DNA from: a virus
DNA length: 64,000 nt
Reading direction: 5' to 3' (one strand)
Virus record (IMG/VR): IMGVR_UViG_3300031772_000023
Span: 1-64,000 of that record
Shown: positions 25,832 to 37,100 of the stretch, piece after piece
Numbering within the stretch: position 1 is the first letter of the stretch
How the letters are laid out: each line of letters begins with the position of its first letter
Notes under the pieces: model-generated
What the model was told of the DNA's origin: nothing
Seen by the model: only the letters and a program-made list of their open reading frames with translations
The model's database searches: none
Program-made: the position numbers and the translations under genes

Positions 25832-26608
25832 ATGGTACAACATACATTAAATTCAATATGCAGGGAGTGGTTGATCGAGCGTGGAGAATCGAATATGAAC
25901 CGTTTAGCTAGAATCTATCAGATTGCCGTTAGTGGATTAAGGGAGTTGAACATGGACTCAGCAGGAGTACCATCAGTTGCTATATTAGAAGCAAATGCTA
26001 ACGACTCTATAAACTTACCAGTTGATTATATTAATTTCACGCGCATAGCTATTGTTGATTTTAATGGCAACCTACAGTCTTTAGGTCAAAATGATAACAT
26101 AGCATTGCCAAGGTGGTTTAATTCGTGTGGCGCGCTTGTAAAGCAGCAACCAACGCAAGGGTTAATATCTAATCAATCGCAACCATTTTTTAATGGATAT
26201 GAAGGATATTCGGATAATTATAGAAACGGAGAAGCAGTAGGTAGGATGTTTGGTGTAGGTGGTGGAAATAATGTTTATGGAGATTTTAGAATTGATAGAC
26301 AAAGAGGAACTATAGTATTTGGACATTTATTGACTAATATCAGCCAAGTAGTTTTAGAATACCTCTCAGACTTATCAGTAGTAGATGGGAAATACATGGT
26401 ACATCCATTTGTTATAGAATCAATAAAGAGATGGATAGCATGGAGAGATATTAATGATAATGATAAAAAGGGTCTTGGAGAAAAACAGATGTTGGAGCGA
26501 CAATTTTATAATGCAGAAAAACAATGTAGGAGAAGATTTCAATCTCATACAGTTCAAGATTGGATGCAAGCCCTAAGAACTTCCAATAAAGCAGCAGTTA
26601 AATTCTAA
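25832..26608 (+). CDS. Putative tail tubular/ring protein
   Basis: 258 residues. Features recall gp11/gp12-type tail tube or ring proteins: LARIYQIAVSGLRELNMD near the N-terminus, DYINFTRIAIVDFNG..., and a C-terminal helical part (FVIESIKRWIAWRDINDNDKKG...QFYNAEKQCRRRFQSHTVQDWMQALR). 3 bp before the next gene. No catalytic motif. Confidence 0.5.
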   Translation: MVQHTLNSICREWLIERGESNMNRLARIYQIAVSGLRELNMDSAGVPSVAILEANANDSINLPVDYINFTRIAIVDFNGNLQSLGQNDNIALPRWFNSCGALVKQQPTQGLISNQSQPFFNGYEGYSDNYRNGEAVGRMFGVGGGNNVYGDFRIDRQRGTIVFGHLLTNISQVVLEYLSDLSVVDGKYMVHPFVIESIKRWIAWRDINDNDKKGLGEKQMLERQFYNAEKQCRRRFQSHTVQDWMQALRTSNKAAVKF

Positions 26609-26611
26609 TAT

Positions 26612-29600
26612 ATGCCATTAGAGAAGCATATATTTACAACAGGTGTAGATCAAGATTCTGAAGATAGGATGGTTGCCCCTACTTCATGGCGTTATGCTTT
26701 GAATATAAGGTCTATGTCCTCTGATGGGCAAAATGAAGGGTTAATAACTAATGCAAAAGGCAATACATTAGTACAATTTAATCTTCCAAGTGGAATAAAT
26801 AAAGTAATAGGTTCTTATGAAGACAAAACACGAGGGAAAGTTTATTATGATGTGTACAATTCGTTTTCTAATCATTCTATTTTAGAATATACATCATCTA
26901 CAAATACAATAGTAACAGTAATACAAAGTCCTGTACTTAATTTTGATCCTAATTTTTTAATAACAGGGATTGATATAGTAGAGATAGATGAAAATACCCA
27001 TCTAAAATATTGGACTGACGATAATGAAGAGCCTAAGAAAATAAACATAGAAAAAGGCATATTACATTCTCAAGGTGATTTTATTAATGGCTATCCATCA
27101 CCATTTTTGAATGAATATATCTATAGAATAAAGCGACCAGATTTACATCCACCTGTTACTTCTTATCAAAGTGATCCTACAAGAAATGTCAATCTTTTAG
27201 AAGGACATCTTTATCAATTTGCTACCCAATATGTTTATGATGACCATGAGAGGTCAGCTAAATCACCTATATCAGTACCTCCATTAAATACTATTGTATG
27301 CGGTGGAACACCAGCCACTAATATTGATAACAATATCAAAATAACTTTTCAGACAGGAACAGGAATTGTTAATAAAATAATTGTACTGGCCAGAGATGGT
27401 AATTTGGGAGACTTTTTTCAAATAGCATTATTAGATAAATCAATTCTAAACATTCCAAGTAATTCTTCTTATTCATATAATTTCTATAATGATGAAGTGT
27501 ATAATTTTATAGATATTAATGAAAGCATAAAGTTATTTGATAATATACCACTAAAAGCAAAAGCAGAAGAATTAGTGGATGGTGTTAGGGGAGTATTTGG
27601 AAATATTTTAGAAGGAGAAGATAATGTAGATATAAATGCGAAGTTGTCTTTAACTATTTTAGGAGACCCATCCCCATCTACTTTATTTGGATGGAGTGGT
27701 AAAATAAACATAGGAAATTTATTTGTAAATACTGCGGCTTATCAATGGCAACAACCAATACATTCACTTGATGGAAATGAAGCTAATGCGGTATTCGGTG
27801 GTTTTGGGCCATCTGATATTGTTAATACTGTTGGAACTGGATTTGCTCAAACGATTCCATTAGGAGGATGGGTAGTTTATTTAGTCGGAACACCATATTA
27901 TACTATATCACAACAGACAAGTCCATCTAATGTTACATTTTGTGGAACAACTACTATATTTAATAGTGATACAGGAGGAAATAAAAGATCAGCTATACGT
28001 AATGCTATAGAATCATCAAGTCAAGATCAGGTATATAGTTTTTATGTATTTACTGGTGTTCCTCCGGGTAAATATATAATGAGAATTGCTTCTCATTTGA
28101 CAACACAAGCAGAGTTAGGTTCTGGGAATATAGATTGGCAAAGGTCTAGTACGAATACTCTTCTTGTTGGCGAATGGAATAATCACGAATGTCCAGTTGA
28201 AGTAACAACAAATGGAACTATTATAGCAGGTAATGTAACTACTACTAATGGTGGAGAGATAGGAAGATCACTAATAGTTGACTTAACAAACCCTAAATTA
28301 ATATCAACTTATACTAAAGCATCAGCAATAACAGGATATGTAACAGATAAAGACATTAGTCCTATTAGTCCGGGAACTGTATCATATTTAGCAGATACTA
28401 GAATAGAGTTAGCTAAAACAAATTTTAAATCATCAGGCCCTACGGGGTGGTCATTAAGTAGTAGCTGGAATGATATTATGGGTGTTTCTGGTTTTAATCA
28501 AGGCATAGCAATTAATATTCCTGTATTTGATTTTACAAATCATTGGACGTATTCAGATCATAATGGTTATATATACTTTAGCGCAGCGGCTGATAATTTT
28601 CATTTAGTTATACAAGATACTATTAGTGGAATATATGGATTAGATACTAATGATTTTAAATATGATGATCCTCCGACTGCTTTTATAAATCCTCCTCCAA
28701 ATGGTATGACTATGGGAATATTTAGAAGTGCTGATTCATCAGGTAATGTAGAAGCATATTCAAGAACATTATTTAATGGTAATGTACAATATAATGGAGT
28801 TGGGGTGTCTGGTATTTCAATTACAACAACTCAGGGTGGTAGTGCAAAAACAATTATAAATGGGCAGTTTGAATTACCAGTATATGTAGACACAAGAAGA
28901 AGTGGTTATTTATCAAGGGAGGGGACAGTTTTTTATAATGTTTCAGATAATTGTATCGCTACATTCTCTCCATCATCGGATTATTACAGTATAAGTATAT
29001 TAACTCCATCATCTCCACAATCTGTATTTGTAAGTCCCTATAATGGTACTTATGATTACATTAATAACACATTATTACTTCAAACGTGCAATATATTAGT
29101 TATACTAGGTGCTGGATCAACAGCTTCGTTTAAAAGAGGTAGTATAGAACAATTTGGAATAGTTTATTACGATCATGGTAATAGAAGTGGTCTTACTAAT
29201 ACAAATGATAATAATTATAATACTCTTAATCAAAAAGGGTTAAATGGAAGTAAATTAATTATACCTTTTTTTACTGAAATAGACCCAAATACATCTGCTA
29301 TTTATGGTGGAGCGCAACCAGTTATTTCATGGGAAATATTTAATCAACCCCCAATATGGGCTACACATTATCAATGGGTAAGGACACTTAATAGTGTACC
29401 AAATAGATATTTACAATTTACGGCAAAAGATGTTCAATATACAGATAATTCTAGGGCAGTTGTTACTTATACTCAGGCTACCTTAATTGCTATAAATATG
29501 CAAAATATAGCAAATTATGCTAATTTGCATGGAGACTCTGTTCTGAATTTTGGCTCAACTGCAACTGCTATAACATATTTACCAGCCGTAGGAGATAGAA

Positions 29601-31156
29601 TAAGATTTATAAAAGATGTTAATGGTATATTTTTTAATAAATATGTTGATTTAAAAATAGTATTTGTTGATCCTGCTGGGATAGCTTATGTTGACAATGA
29701 TTTTACACTTGGCGTGATTCACTCAGGATGCTTATTTGAAATATATACTCCTAAATTAAAATCTCCAACGCAAATTTATTATGAAATAGGAGAGTGTTAT
29801 GATATTGGAGACGCTGGACTGAGTACCAGATATCATAAAGGTCAGACAGGAGATCAAAGTTCTGTATTTGTTGCTAATCCTTTTGGTCAATTAGTGTCAA
29901 CCGTACCAGCAATAGGAACATTTTCAAGTGGAGATACTTATTGGAGATTACGTAATATTCCTTATGGAATAACATCACCTCCTGATCCGCTTCAATGCGC
30001 TCATATAAAATCGTGGTATATAGAGGATTCTAATTTTAGTGATTTTTACAAAAGTCAAGTTCAAAATATAGGTAGGCCAAACAAGGTAGATCGGGATTTT
30101 AAACAAATTAGAAGAAAGAGTACTATTTATTATACAGAAAAATTTATTCCAGAGACTCAAATAAATGGATTAAGTTCTGTTTATGATACTAGTTTCAAAA
30201 CGTACGAATCAAGATATGGAGGAATTCAGAAATTATTTAATTACAATCTAAGATTAGATTGCTATCAAGAATTAAAAGTTGGCACTATTCCTATTAATCA
30301 GATACAAATGCAAAGTACCGCTCCACAAGGAGCTGATGTTGTCGGAACAACCTCTAATGTTCTTAATCCGATTCAGTATTATCAAGGTGAATTTGGCATT
30401 GGCTTAAATCCGGAAAGTTTTGCTAACTACGCCAATTCTTGTTACTTTTTTGACTTAAAAAGAGGAGCAGTTTTAAGGAAGTCAAATGATGGAATATTTG
30501 CAATAAGTAACTATAAGAAAAATGATTATTTTACAGAATTATCCAATACAATCTTATCTAATGGTATTAGGCCAAATGTTTATGGAGTCTATGATTTTAG
30601 AATAGGAGAGTATATTATGGCATTTGAAACAAATTCAAACATCCCTGATGTTACGCTTTCATTTAGCGAAGACAAAAACTCGTGGAGTACTGATTACGAC
30701 TACCTCCCAGAAGGGCTTTGTACTAATGGAGTTGATTTTGTTGCTTTTAAGGATGGTAATTTATACCTAGATAATAACAATCCTGTCCATAATAACTTTT
30801 TTGGAGTTCAATATAATTCAGAAGTCTGGGTGGTAATTAATGGAGAACCTAGCAAGAATAAGGTATTGGCAGCAATAAGCTTAGAGTCTACTGATGTATG
30901 GGAGGCGTATGAGATATTAACTCCTAATGGTCAAAAATCAAATCTTATAGTTTCAGATTTTGCTATGAAACAAAATATGTGGTATGCGGCAGTTAAGAGG
31001 GATGAAAACACTCCTAATGTAATAAATCCTCTTATAGAAGGAGATGTATTGGTAGATACGACATTTTTAATAAAATTAAGGAACACATCAACATCGTTAG
31101 TTAAGTTATTTGCTGTTAATGCTTATTGGCAAGCACAGGAGAGAAGCAATAAATGA
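26612..31156 (+). CDS. Giant tail protein (tail stabilisation/muzzle-like)
   Basis: 1514 residues. The N-terminus reads as a tail-tube organiser (HIFTTGVDQDSEDRMVAPTSWRYALNIRSMSSDGQNEGLITNAKGN, a pattern seen at the start of large tail proteins of crAss-like phages), followed by many beta-rich Ser/Thr/Asn domains (about 60-1300) and a C-terminal part with Trp/Tyr-rich strands. No enzyme motif. By length and place it probably forms the distal tail tube or muzzle. Confidence 0.6.
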   Translation: MPLEKHIFTTGVDQDSEDRMVAPTSWRYALNIRSMSSDGQNEGLITNAKGNTLVQFNLPSGINKVIGSYEDKTRGKVYYDVYNSFSNHSILEYTSSTNTIVTVIQSPVLNFDPNFLITGIDIVEIDENTHLKYWTDDNEEPKKINIEKGILHSQGDFINGYPSPFLNEYIYRIKRPDLHPPVTSYQSDPTRNVNLLEGHLYQFATQYVYDDHERSAKSPISVPPLNTIVCGGTPATNIDNNIKITFQTGTGIVNKIIVLARDGNLGDFFQIALLDKSILNIPSNSSYSYNFYNDEVYNFIDINESIKLFDNIPLKAKAEELVDGVRGVFGNILEGEDNVDINAKLSLTILGDPSPSTLFGWSGKINIGNLFVNTAAYQWQQPIHSLDGNEANAVFGGFGPSDIVNTVGTGFAQTIPLGGWVVYLVGTPYYTISQQTSPSNVTFCGTTTIFNSDTGGNKRSAIRNAIESSSQDQVYSFYVFTGVPPGKYIMRIASHLTTQAELGSGNIDWQRSSTNTLLVGEWNNHECPVEVTTNGTIIAGNVTTTNGGEIGRSLIVDLTNPKLISTYTKASAITGYVTDKDISPISPGTVSYLADTRIELAKTNFKSSGPTGWSLSSSWNDIMGVSGFNQGIAINIPVFDFTNHWTYSDHNGYIYFSAAADNFHLVIQDTISGIYGLDTNDFKYDDPPTAFINPPPNGMTMGIFRSADSSGNVEAYSRTLFNGNVQYNGVGVSGISITTTQGGSAKTIINGQFELPVYVDTRRSGYLSREGTVFYNVSDNCIATFSPSSDYYSISILTPSSPQSVFVSPYNGTYDYINNTLLLQTCNILVILGAGSTASFKRGSIEQFGIVYYDHGNRSGLTNTNDNNYNTLNQKGLNGSKLIIPFFTEIDPNTSAIYGGAQPVISWEIFNQPPIWATHYQWVRTLNSVPNRYLQFTAKDVQYTDNSRAVVTYTQATLIAINMQNIANYANLHGDSVLNFGSTATAITYLPAVGDRIRFIKDVNGIFFNKYVDLKIVFVDPAGIAYVDNDFTLGVIHSGCLFEIYTPKLKSPTQIYYEIGECYDIGDAGLSTRYHKGQTGDQSSVFVANPFGQLVSTVPAIGTFSSGDTYWRLRNIPYGITSPPDPLQCAHIKSWYIEDSNFSDFYKSQVQNIGRPNKVDRDFKQIRRKSTIYYTEKFIPETQINGLSSVYDTSFKTYESRYGGIQKLFNYNLRLDCYQELKVGTIPINQIQMQSTAPQGADVVGTTSNVLNPIQYYQGEFGIGLNPESFANYANSCYFFDLKRGAVLRKSNDGIFAISNYKKNDYFTELSNTILSNGIRPNVYGVYDFRIGEYIMAFETNSNIPDVTLSFSEDKNSWSTDYDYLPEGLCTNGVDFVAFKDGNLYLDNNNPVHNNFFGVQYNSEVWVVINGEPSKNKVLAAISLESTDVWEAYEILTPNGQKSNLIVSDFAMKQNMWYAAVKRDENTPNVINPLIEGDVLVDTTFLIKLRNTSTSLVKLFAVNAYWQAQERSNK

Positions 31157-31167
31157 AATAAATAATG

Positions 31168-31175
31168 TATTTTTG
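31168..31175 (+). promoter_or_regulatory. Promoter -7 box TATTTTTG
   Basis: Lies 4 bp before the ATG at 31180, supporting that start over the in-frame ATG at 31165 and giving a near-leaderless mRNA. Confidence 0.5.
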
Positions 31176-31179
31176 TAAA

Positions 31180-31491
31180 ATGATAAATTTCATCATATTT
31201 TTATTTGCAACATCTGGATTTGTTTTTATTCTAAATAAATCTAGTTTGTTTAAGCCTATTAGAGAATTTATAACAAAAAAACATTATGAAAAACAAAGCA
31301 AAAATAAGATTTTAGGATTTTTGCACGATTTATTTTCTTGTTCTTTATGTATGGGATTTTGGGTATCAATTCCTATATTTTTAATTATTTATTCTGAAGA
31401 TAGCCTTAAAATAATGTTCCCATTAATGTTATCGGGGTCTATGGTATCATATTTAATCTCTTCGATAATAGAAATGATTAATAGAAAATGA
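31180..31491 (+). CDS. DUF1360-like small membrane protein
   Basis: 103 residues. An N-terminal membrane span, a cytoplasmic basic stretch, then LFSCSLCMGFWVSIPIFLII with a Cys pair as in DUF1360 membrane proteins, and a third span near the C-terminus. It overlaps the cupin gene by 4 bp. Function of the family in phages is not known to me. Confidence 0.6.
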   Translation: MINFIIFLFATSGFVFILNKSSLFKPIREFITKKHYEKQSKNKILGFLHDLFSCSLCMGFWVSIPIFLIIYSEDSLKIMFPLMLSGSMVSYLISSIIEMINRK

Positions 31492-32030
31492 TTATAGTAG
31501 AAGATAAAAAAAAGCAAATAAATGAAGTTGAAAGAAAAAACTTCAGGATTAATATTTATGCTTTAGAAAAGAAAATAATGGAACAAGCTGATGCTATGAT
31601 TGGGGATTCTGATATTACACCATTAAAGCATATTTTTACAGATGGCATTTATACGAGACAAATATTTATCCCAAAAGGAAAGGTGCTAACAGGAAAAATT
31701 CACCTACATGAACATCCGAATATGCTTATGGCTGGTAAAGTATTGGTGGCAACTGAAGATGGAGGTAGGGAAATATTAGAAGCTCCTGTATTAATGGCAT
31801 CTCCATCTGGAACAAAAAGAATGGTATATGCTATTGAAGATTGCATTTGGATAACAGTTCATGCTAATCCAACTAATACAACTGATCTTAAGGAACTTGA
31901 AGAAATTATAATAGCCCCGTCTTATAATTCCTATGAAAATTATATGATTGAAAATAAGGATTCTTTTAAGAAGAAAATAATGATTGACGAGAAATCGGTA
32001 TTTATGACCAATAATATACAAAACACATGA
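31488..32030 (+). CDS. Cupin-like protein
   Basis: 180 residues. The middle (about 55-125) has the cupin pattern: IFIPKGKVLTGKIHLHEHPNMLMAGKVLVATEDG..EILEAPVLMASPSGTKRMVYAIEDCIWITVH, with HLHEH as candidate metal ligands. N- and C-terminal parts are helical. Overlaps both neighbours by 4 bp. Could be a small structural jelly-roll or a metal-binding enzyme; substrate unknown. Confidence 0.6.
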   Translation: MIIVEDKKKQINEVERKNFRINIYALEKKIMEQADAMIGDSDITPLKHIFTDGIYTRQIFIPKGKVLTGKIHLHEHPNMLMAGKVLVATEDGGREILEAPVLMASPSGTKRMVYAIEDCIWITVHANPTNTTDLKELEEIIIAPSYNSYENYMIENKDSFKKKIMIDEKSVFMTNNIQNT

Positions 32031-32740
32031 CTTGGGTAGCAGCAGTATCAGCATCTGTAGCAGGGACAGCAGGGGCAATACAATATTATAAAGGACAAAA
32101 ATTAGCCAAGGCTAATAAACGTCCTAAATATGAAGTACCACAAGGTATAAAAGATAATTTATCTCAAGCACAACAAATGGCTCTTGAGGGATTACCTCCT
32201 GAACAAAAACAACAATATGTAGAAAACGTACAGAGACAGGAAAATGCTGGACTTAATGCTCTTGGAGATAGAAGTGCTGGATTAGCTGGAATAGCTACTT
32301 TGACACAACAAGGAAATGATGCTAATAAGAATTTATTGTCTATGGATTCTCAGGCTAGACAAACTAATCTAAATAACTTAATGGGGGCTAGATCAGAAGA
32401 GGCCGGATATTCAGATAAGCAGTTTCAATTAAATAAATTATTACCATTTCAACAAACAGCAGCTGCCGCAGAAGCATTGAAAGGAGCAGGATTACAAAAT
32501 ATTGCTGGTGGTATGAAATCAGCAGGACAAGCTATAGGAAATGCTAAAATGGCAAAAAGTAATGAATCTTCTAGTTCTTCTGTTGCTCAAGGGCAAGGAC
32601 TTAGTGCTAGTAATGCACAACAAACTCAGGGATTTGGTAATGCGCCACAAAGAACAGATACACTTAATCAATATCAAATAGCAAAATTATCTAATCCAAA
32701 TTTAAGCTATCTTGATTTTATTAAATCTCAAGGAGGATAA
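32027..32740 (+). CDS. Putative internal virion (ejection) protein
   Basis: 237 residues. N-terminal small hydrophobic Ala/Gly segment (MTWVAAVSASVAGTAGAIQYYKG), then a Gln/Ala/Gly-rich helical body (QAQQMALEGLPPEQKQQYVENVQRQ, LMGARSEEAGYSDKQFQLNKLLPFQQTAAAAEALKGAG) and a Ser/Gln-rich tail. This composition is typical of ejected internal proteins of podoviruses. First of three consecutive genes of this kind. Confidence 0.6.
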   Translation: MTWVAAVSASVAGTAGAIQYYKGQKLAKANKRPKYEVPQGIKDNLSQAQQMALEGLPPEQKQQYVENVQRQENAGLNALGDRSAGLAGIATLTQQGNDANKNLLSMDSQARQTNLNNLMGARSEEAGYSDKQFQLNKLLPFQQTAAAAEALKGAGLQNIAGGMKSAGQAIGNAKMAKSNESSSSSVAQGQGLSASNAQQTQGFGNAPQRTDTLNQYQIAKLSNPNLSYLDFIKSQGG

Positions 32741-34101
32741 TGGCAACAGATGCTTTAAATATTTCAACTGGTATAGGACAAGGGGATGCTCAGGTATTTG
32801 ATCTGTATGATCCAAGAAATGCCGAAAGAATAGCAGCTGCTAATGAGGATAAGAGAAATAAAGAAAATAAAAATATTGGACAAGTTTATGATGAGTTAGA
32901 TAAAATAAAGACATCAGGAATTTTTTATAAACATCAACCAATATTTGCTGAAAAACAAAAAGAATTGTATGATTATGCGAAATCAAATATTAAAGCATTA
33001 AAAAGTGGTGATGCTAAAGCAACAATAGATTTCAGAGAAAAGATAAATAAATTAGGTAATGATATAGCTATGTCAAAAGGAGTAGCAGATAGCTATGGAG
33101 ATGTAGCTAAAGAATATATTCGAAATCTATATAAATATCGTCCTGAAGTAAAAGATAAATTGAAGGATTTTCAGGGATATGACATAAAGACGGATCAGTT
33201 TGAAAATGTTGATCCTTCTATAATGAAACAACATACTGATTTATCAAAAAATTTCAATGAAACAATTCTTCCAAATTTAAAACAATCAATTCAAGAAGGT
33301 CAAAAAGCATTTAATATTGGTAATAAAGGACAAATAAGAACAGATGAATTTAAAAAACTTCCAGAAACAATCATAAGAAACAAAATTGATACATGGATTT
33401 CTGACCCAGTAATACACGAACAAGCTTATACTAATTATAAGCAAAATAATCCTGACAAAGAGCCTAGTCTTGATGATTTAAAGGATGACTTATATAAAAA
33501 ATATGGAGAATCTTATGTTAAAGATGAGCATAAAATAGGACTTACTCAAGGATTTAATCCTAAAGAAGGTAAGGATGAAACTAATAACTATACCATTACA
33601 CCTATTGATAAAAAAGTTACTCTTAATGATAAGACCCAAGAAGAAGACCCAACTTATACTCCTGTTGAAACTAATGTAAAGTCGTGGGAATTAAAGCAAA
33701 ATATACCTATTCAAAAGGAAATATCTGAAGTATATAATCCACAAACCTTTGAAAAGGAAACTCCGGTCGGAAGTCAGAAGTTTTCAATGTCGAGCATTGT
33801 CGAGCATGTAATTGATAAAAAAACAGGACAACCAGTAATGGTTTACGATCAAAATGTTATTGATAAGCATCCTGAGTTGTATGAGAAAAAGAAATTCGCA
33901 AGTGGAGTTATGGGAACTGGTAAAGAAGCTCATCCGGTATACATTCCATTTGATGTTGTGCAGCCAACTCTAAAGGAGAGAAAAATTAATCTCAATGGTG
34001 TAGATGAGTTAAATAAAACACCAAAAACAATTACATCAAAATCTAAAAGTGGTAAAGATATATTTTCAGAAGATGGTGGTAAAACATGGCAATATAAATA
34101 A
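32740..34101 (+). CDS. Putative internal virion cargo protein
   Basis: 453 residues; Lys/Glu/Asp-rich, mostly helical with long coiled segments (residues 20-220) and no transmembrane span. ATG overlaps the upstream stop. Placed between two ejection-like proteins, so probably packaged in the head or tail. Confidence 0.5.
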   Translation: MATDALNISTGIGQGDAQVFDLYDPRNAERIAAANEDKRNKENKNIGQVYDELDKIKTSGIFYKHQPIFAEKQKELYDYAKSNIKALKSGDAKATIDFREKINKLGNDIAMSKGVADSYGDVAKEYIRNLYKYRPEVKDKLKDFQGYDIKTDQFENVDPSIMKQHTDLSKNFNETILPNLKQSIQEGQKAFNIGNKGQIRTDEFKKLPETIIRNKIDTWISDPVIHEQAYTNYKQNNPDKEPSLDDLKDDLYKKYGESYVKDEHKIGLTQGFNPKEGKDETNNYTITPIDKKVTLNDKTQEEDPTYTPVETNVKSWELKQNIPIQKEISEVYNPQTFEKETPVGSQKFSMSSIVEHVIDKKTGQPVMVYDQNVIDKHPELYEKKKFASGVMGTGKEAHPVYIPFDVVQPTLKERKINLNGVDELNKTPKTITSKSKSGKDIFSEDGGKTWQYK

Positions 34102-37100
34102 TGGGAAACGGAACTAAGATAGTACCTAAAAGTGATTTACCTGAATCAATTAATGTTGTTCCTTCTGACGATTTACCCATAGCATTAAAAAAAAAAGACT
34201 CATCCGAATCATTACCGACTACTTCGCCAGAGCCATTAGCACCATCCGAAGAAACCGCGCCTACAACCGTTACTGGTGGGAATGAAATTTTAAAACCACA
34301 AGGAGGGTTAGAATATCAATTTCAGAAGACAGGTCAAGTAGGGAAAACTGAATTTCCAGAAACAGTTGAAGATGCTAAAAAAATAGGTAAAAAACCAACA
34401 TTTACTAATTATATAAATTCAACAGTTAAAAGTACTGGAGAATATATCGCTAATCATGCTACACAGGCCGTAGAAGGAGCTAAAGAGTTTGGACAAGGAA
34501 TAAAGCATGGAGGAGTAGAAGGTGCTTTAGATGTAATTAAAGGAGGAGCAGGAGCAGCATTTGGAGCAGCATCATTTACTCCTATTGGAGTTGGATTTAA
34601 TGTAGCAACAGAAGCATTAGTACCTGAATCTTGGAATAAATGGTTATTCGCTCCTGCAACTACATTAGCAGAAATTGCTGGATATAAACCTAAAGAAGGA
34701 ACATTAGGAGAAAAAGCACTATCAACCGCTGATATAGTTGTTTCTCTTTTAGCTATGCACAAAGCAGGTAAAATTGTTAAAGGAGCTACTTCAATAGAAG
34801 GAATTACACCAGAAGATATTAATAAAGCAGGGGTTGAATTAAAAAATGAAGATTCTGCATTATTACAAGAAAAACTCAAAAATCAAGAATCTCTTAATGC
34901 AAATGAATCCCAACAAGTAAAATCAGTTATTGATAATGCTACTCCTGAAGATTTAAAACAAGCACTTGATGAAAATAAGAATCTTAATCCACAACATCAT
35001 TTTGAAAATAAAGTAGTAAATGTTGTAGAAAAAGCAAAGGAAGATAAAAATGTAGTTAAAGATATTGCAAAGTTAGATGTTGATAAAGATACATTTAACA
35101 AGGTTGTTGATACTGCAATTCAAGGCGAACATTTAACAGAGGATCAAGCAACTGATTTGAAAAAATCATTCGATAATGTACAAAAAGCAAAAGAAACTAT
35201 ACCGGACGAACACAAGGAAAATCCAAAAGTAGTAAGTCTTATCACAGAAAAGAATGATTTACTAGAAAAGAAATCTAACACAGATAAGGTATTTCACGAA
35301 TCTATTGATAAACAAATAGAAACGATTGATGAAAAGATAAAAATAGAGTTGGGAATGCCCAAAGAGGAAAAAGTAGCTGCCAAGACAGAAACTACGATTC
35401 CTAAAGTTGAAGAAAAATCAATTCCTACTATAAAAACAGAACCTACACCAACCATAAGCAAAGAAGATTTCGTTAATAAACACGTAGATGAAATCGTTAA
35501 TTCTGGCGAATTAAGCGCATCCATCCCTTTAGAGAGATATAAAGAATATTTTCGTAACTATTACGATACAAAAAACGTAAACAAACTAACACCAATAGAC
35601 AATGGAACAGGAACTACCGTTGAAGGAACAAATAAAGGCGTTGAAAATAATCCTATCCAAAGCGGAGACGGAAGAGGACAAAACGTATTGCCAGATGCAA
35701 TTGGAGGAAGCGGAACAGAGATTAAAGGAGCAGAAGTAAATCCGAACAGTAAAGTATTATCAGAAGCGCATCCTAAAGAGAATATAGACTTTGCAAATGA
35801 ACTAATAGATGAAGGATGGTTTCATTCAACTGGTAATGTATATGAGCGTAGACCAGATTTAGGATTATCAACGGCAGAGGTAAATAAGGCAATCGCTGAT
35901 ATTAAGGCAGGGAAAAATACTGCTCCTGCAAAACATTTGATTGAAAAATTAAATGAAGTAAAAGATAAAGGCGAAATGCCAATGATACAAGGCAGCGGAG
36001 GCCAGATAGATAGGTTTGGAATGCCATTAGAAGAAACAAGACGATCTAACATTTCTATACCAAAAGAAATTACAGATGCACAGGCAAAAGAAGCAACAAA
36101 AACAAAAATATCCGAAACGATAGATAAAGAAGGAATCACTTTAGATAATATTGATGAATTTGCAAAAGAAAATGATTGGCTATATACACCAGAAGAAATA
36201 AAATCAATAAAAGATTATATCAATGAAACCAAAAACCAGACAGGAGGAGATTTACCTTCAAGCGTTGCAACTGAAAATAAAGGCGAAGAACTGGCACAAC
36301 CTGCAAAAGTTAAAGAACCCCCACTTGCAGAACCTCCAACGGGAGAAGAAAAAGTAGAACCTACAAACCCACTTCATAAGATTACTCACGCTGCTATTGA
36401 AGATAGAAGAAAAGAATCTGGACTACCACCTATTGAAAAATTACCAACAAATATTAAGCAAGATTTTATTGATGCAGCAAGAGAATTTGAAGGTAAGCAT
36501 AAGGATTTAGCGCAAAAAATAGCAAATAGCGATAAACCACTAGAAAGTAGAAAAGATGCTTATGTATTAGGATTAGGAAGAGTAGAATTAATTAAAGAAG
36601 CCACTAAAACAAGATTAGCTATTTCCGAAGCATTAAAATCTGGAGATATTAAGAATGCCGAAGAATTAAAAGGAGAATTAAAGATCATTACAGATAATCT
36701 CGATACAAACGAAAAGGCTATTAAACATGCCTCTTCTGAAGCTGGTAAAGCACTCCAATCATTTCAAACTGCATTTGCAGAAGATATGTCATTAGAGAAT
36801 ACGTTACTTACAGCAAGGGCGTATTCAAAGACAGGAGAACTTACGGAAAAACAGACAAAAGCCTTTACAGAAATAACGGCAAGGTTAGATGAAGCTCAAA
36901 AAAAACTAGACCAACACGAAGAGCGCATATCTAAAGCAGAAGCGCAAAAAGCCATTGATGATTTAGCTATTGAAGAGCGAATTAAAAAAGGTATTGATGA
37001 AGGTGTAGCTAAAAAGAAATTCACAATAAAAGCAAAAGCCGTAGCGGATGAATTCAGAAAATTAAAAACAAAACCACCTACATTTAAAGATGCTAATGGG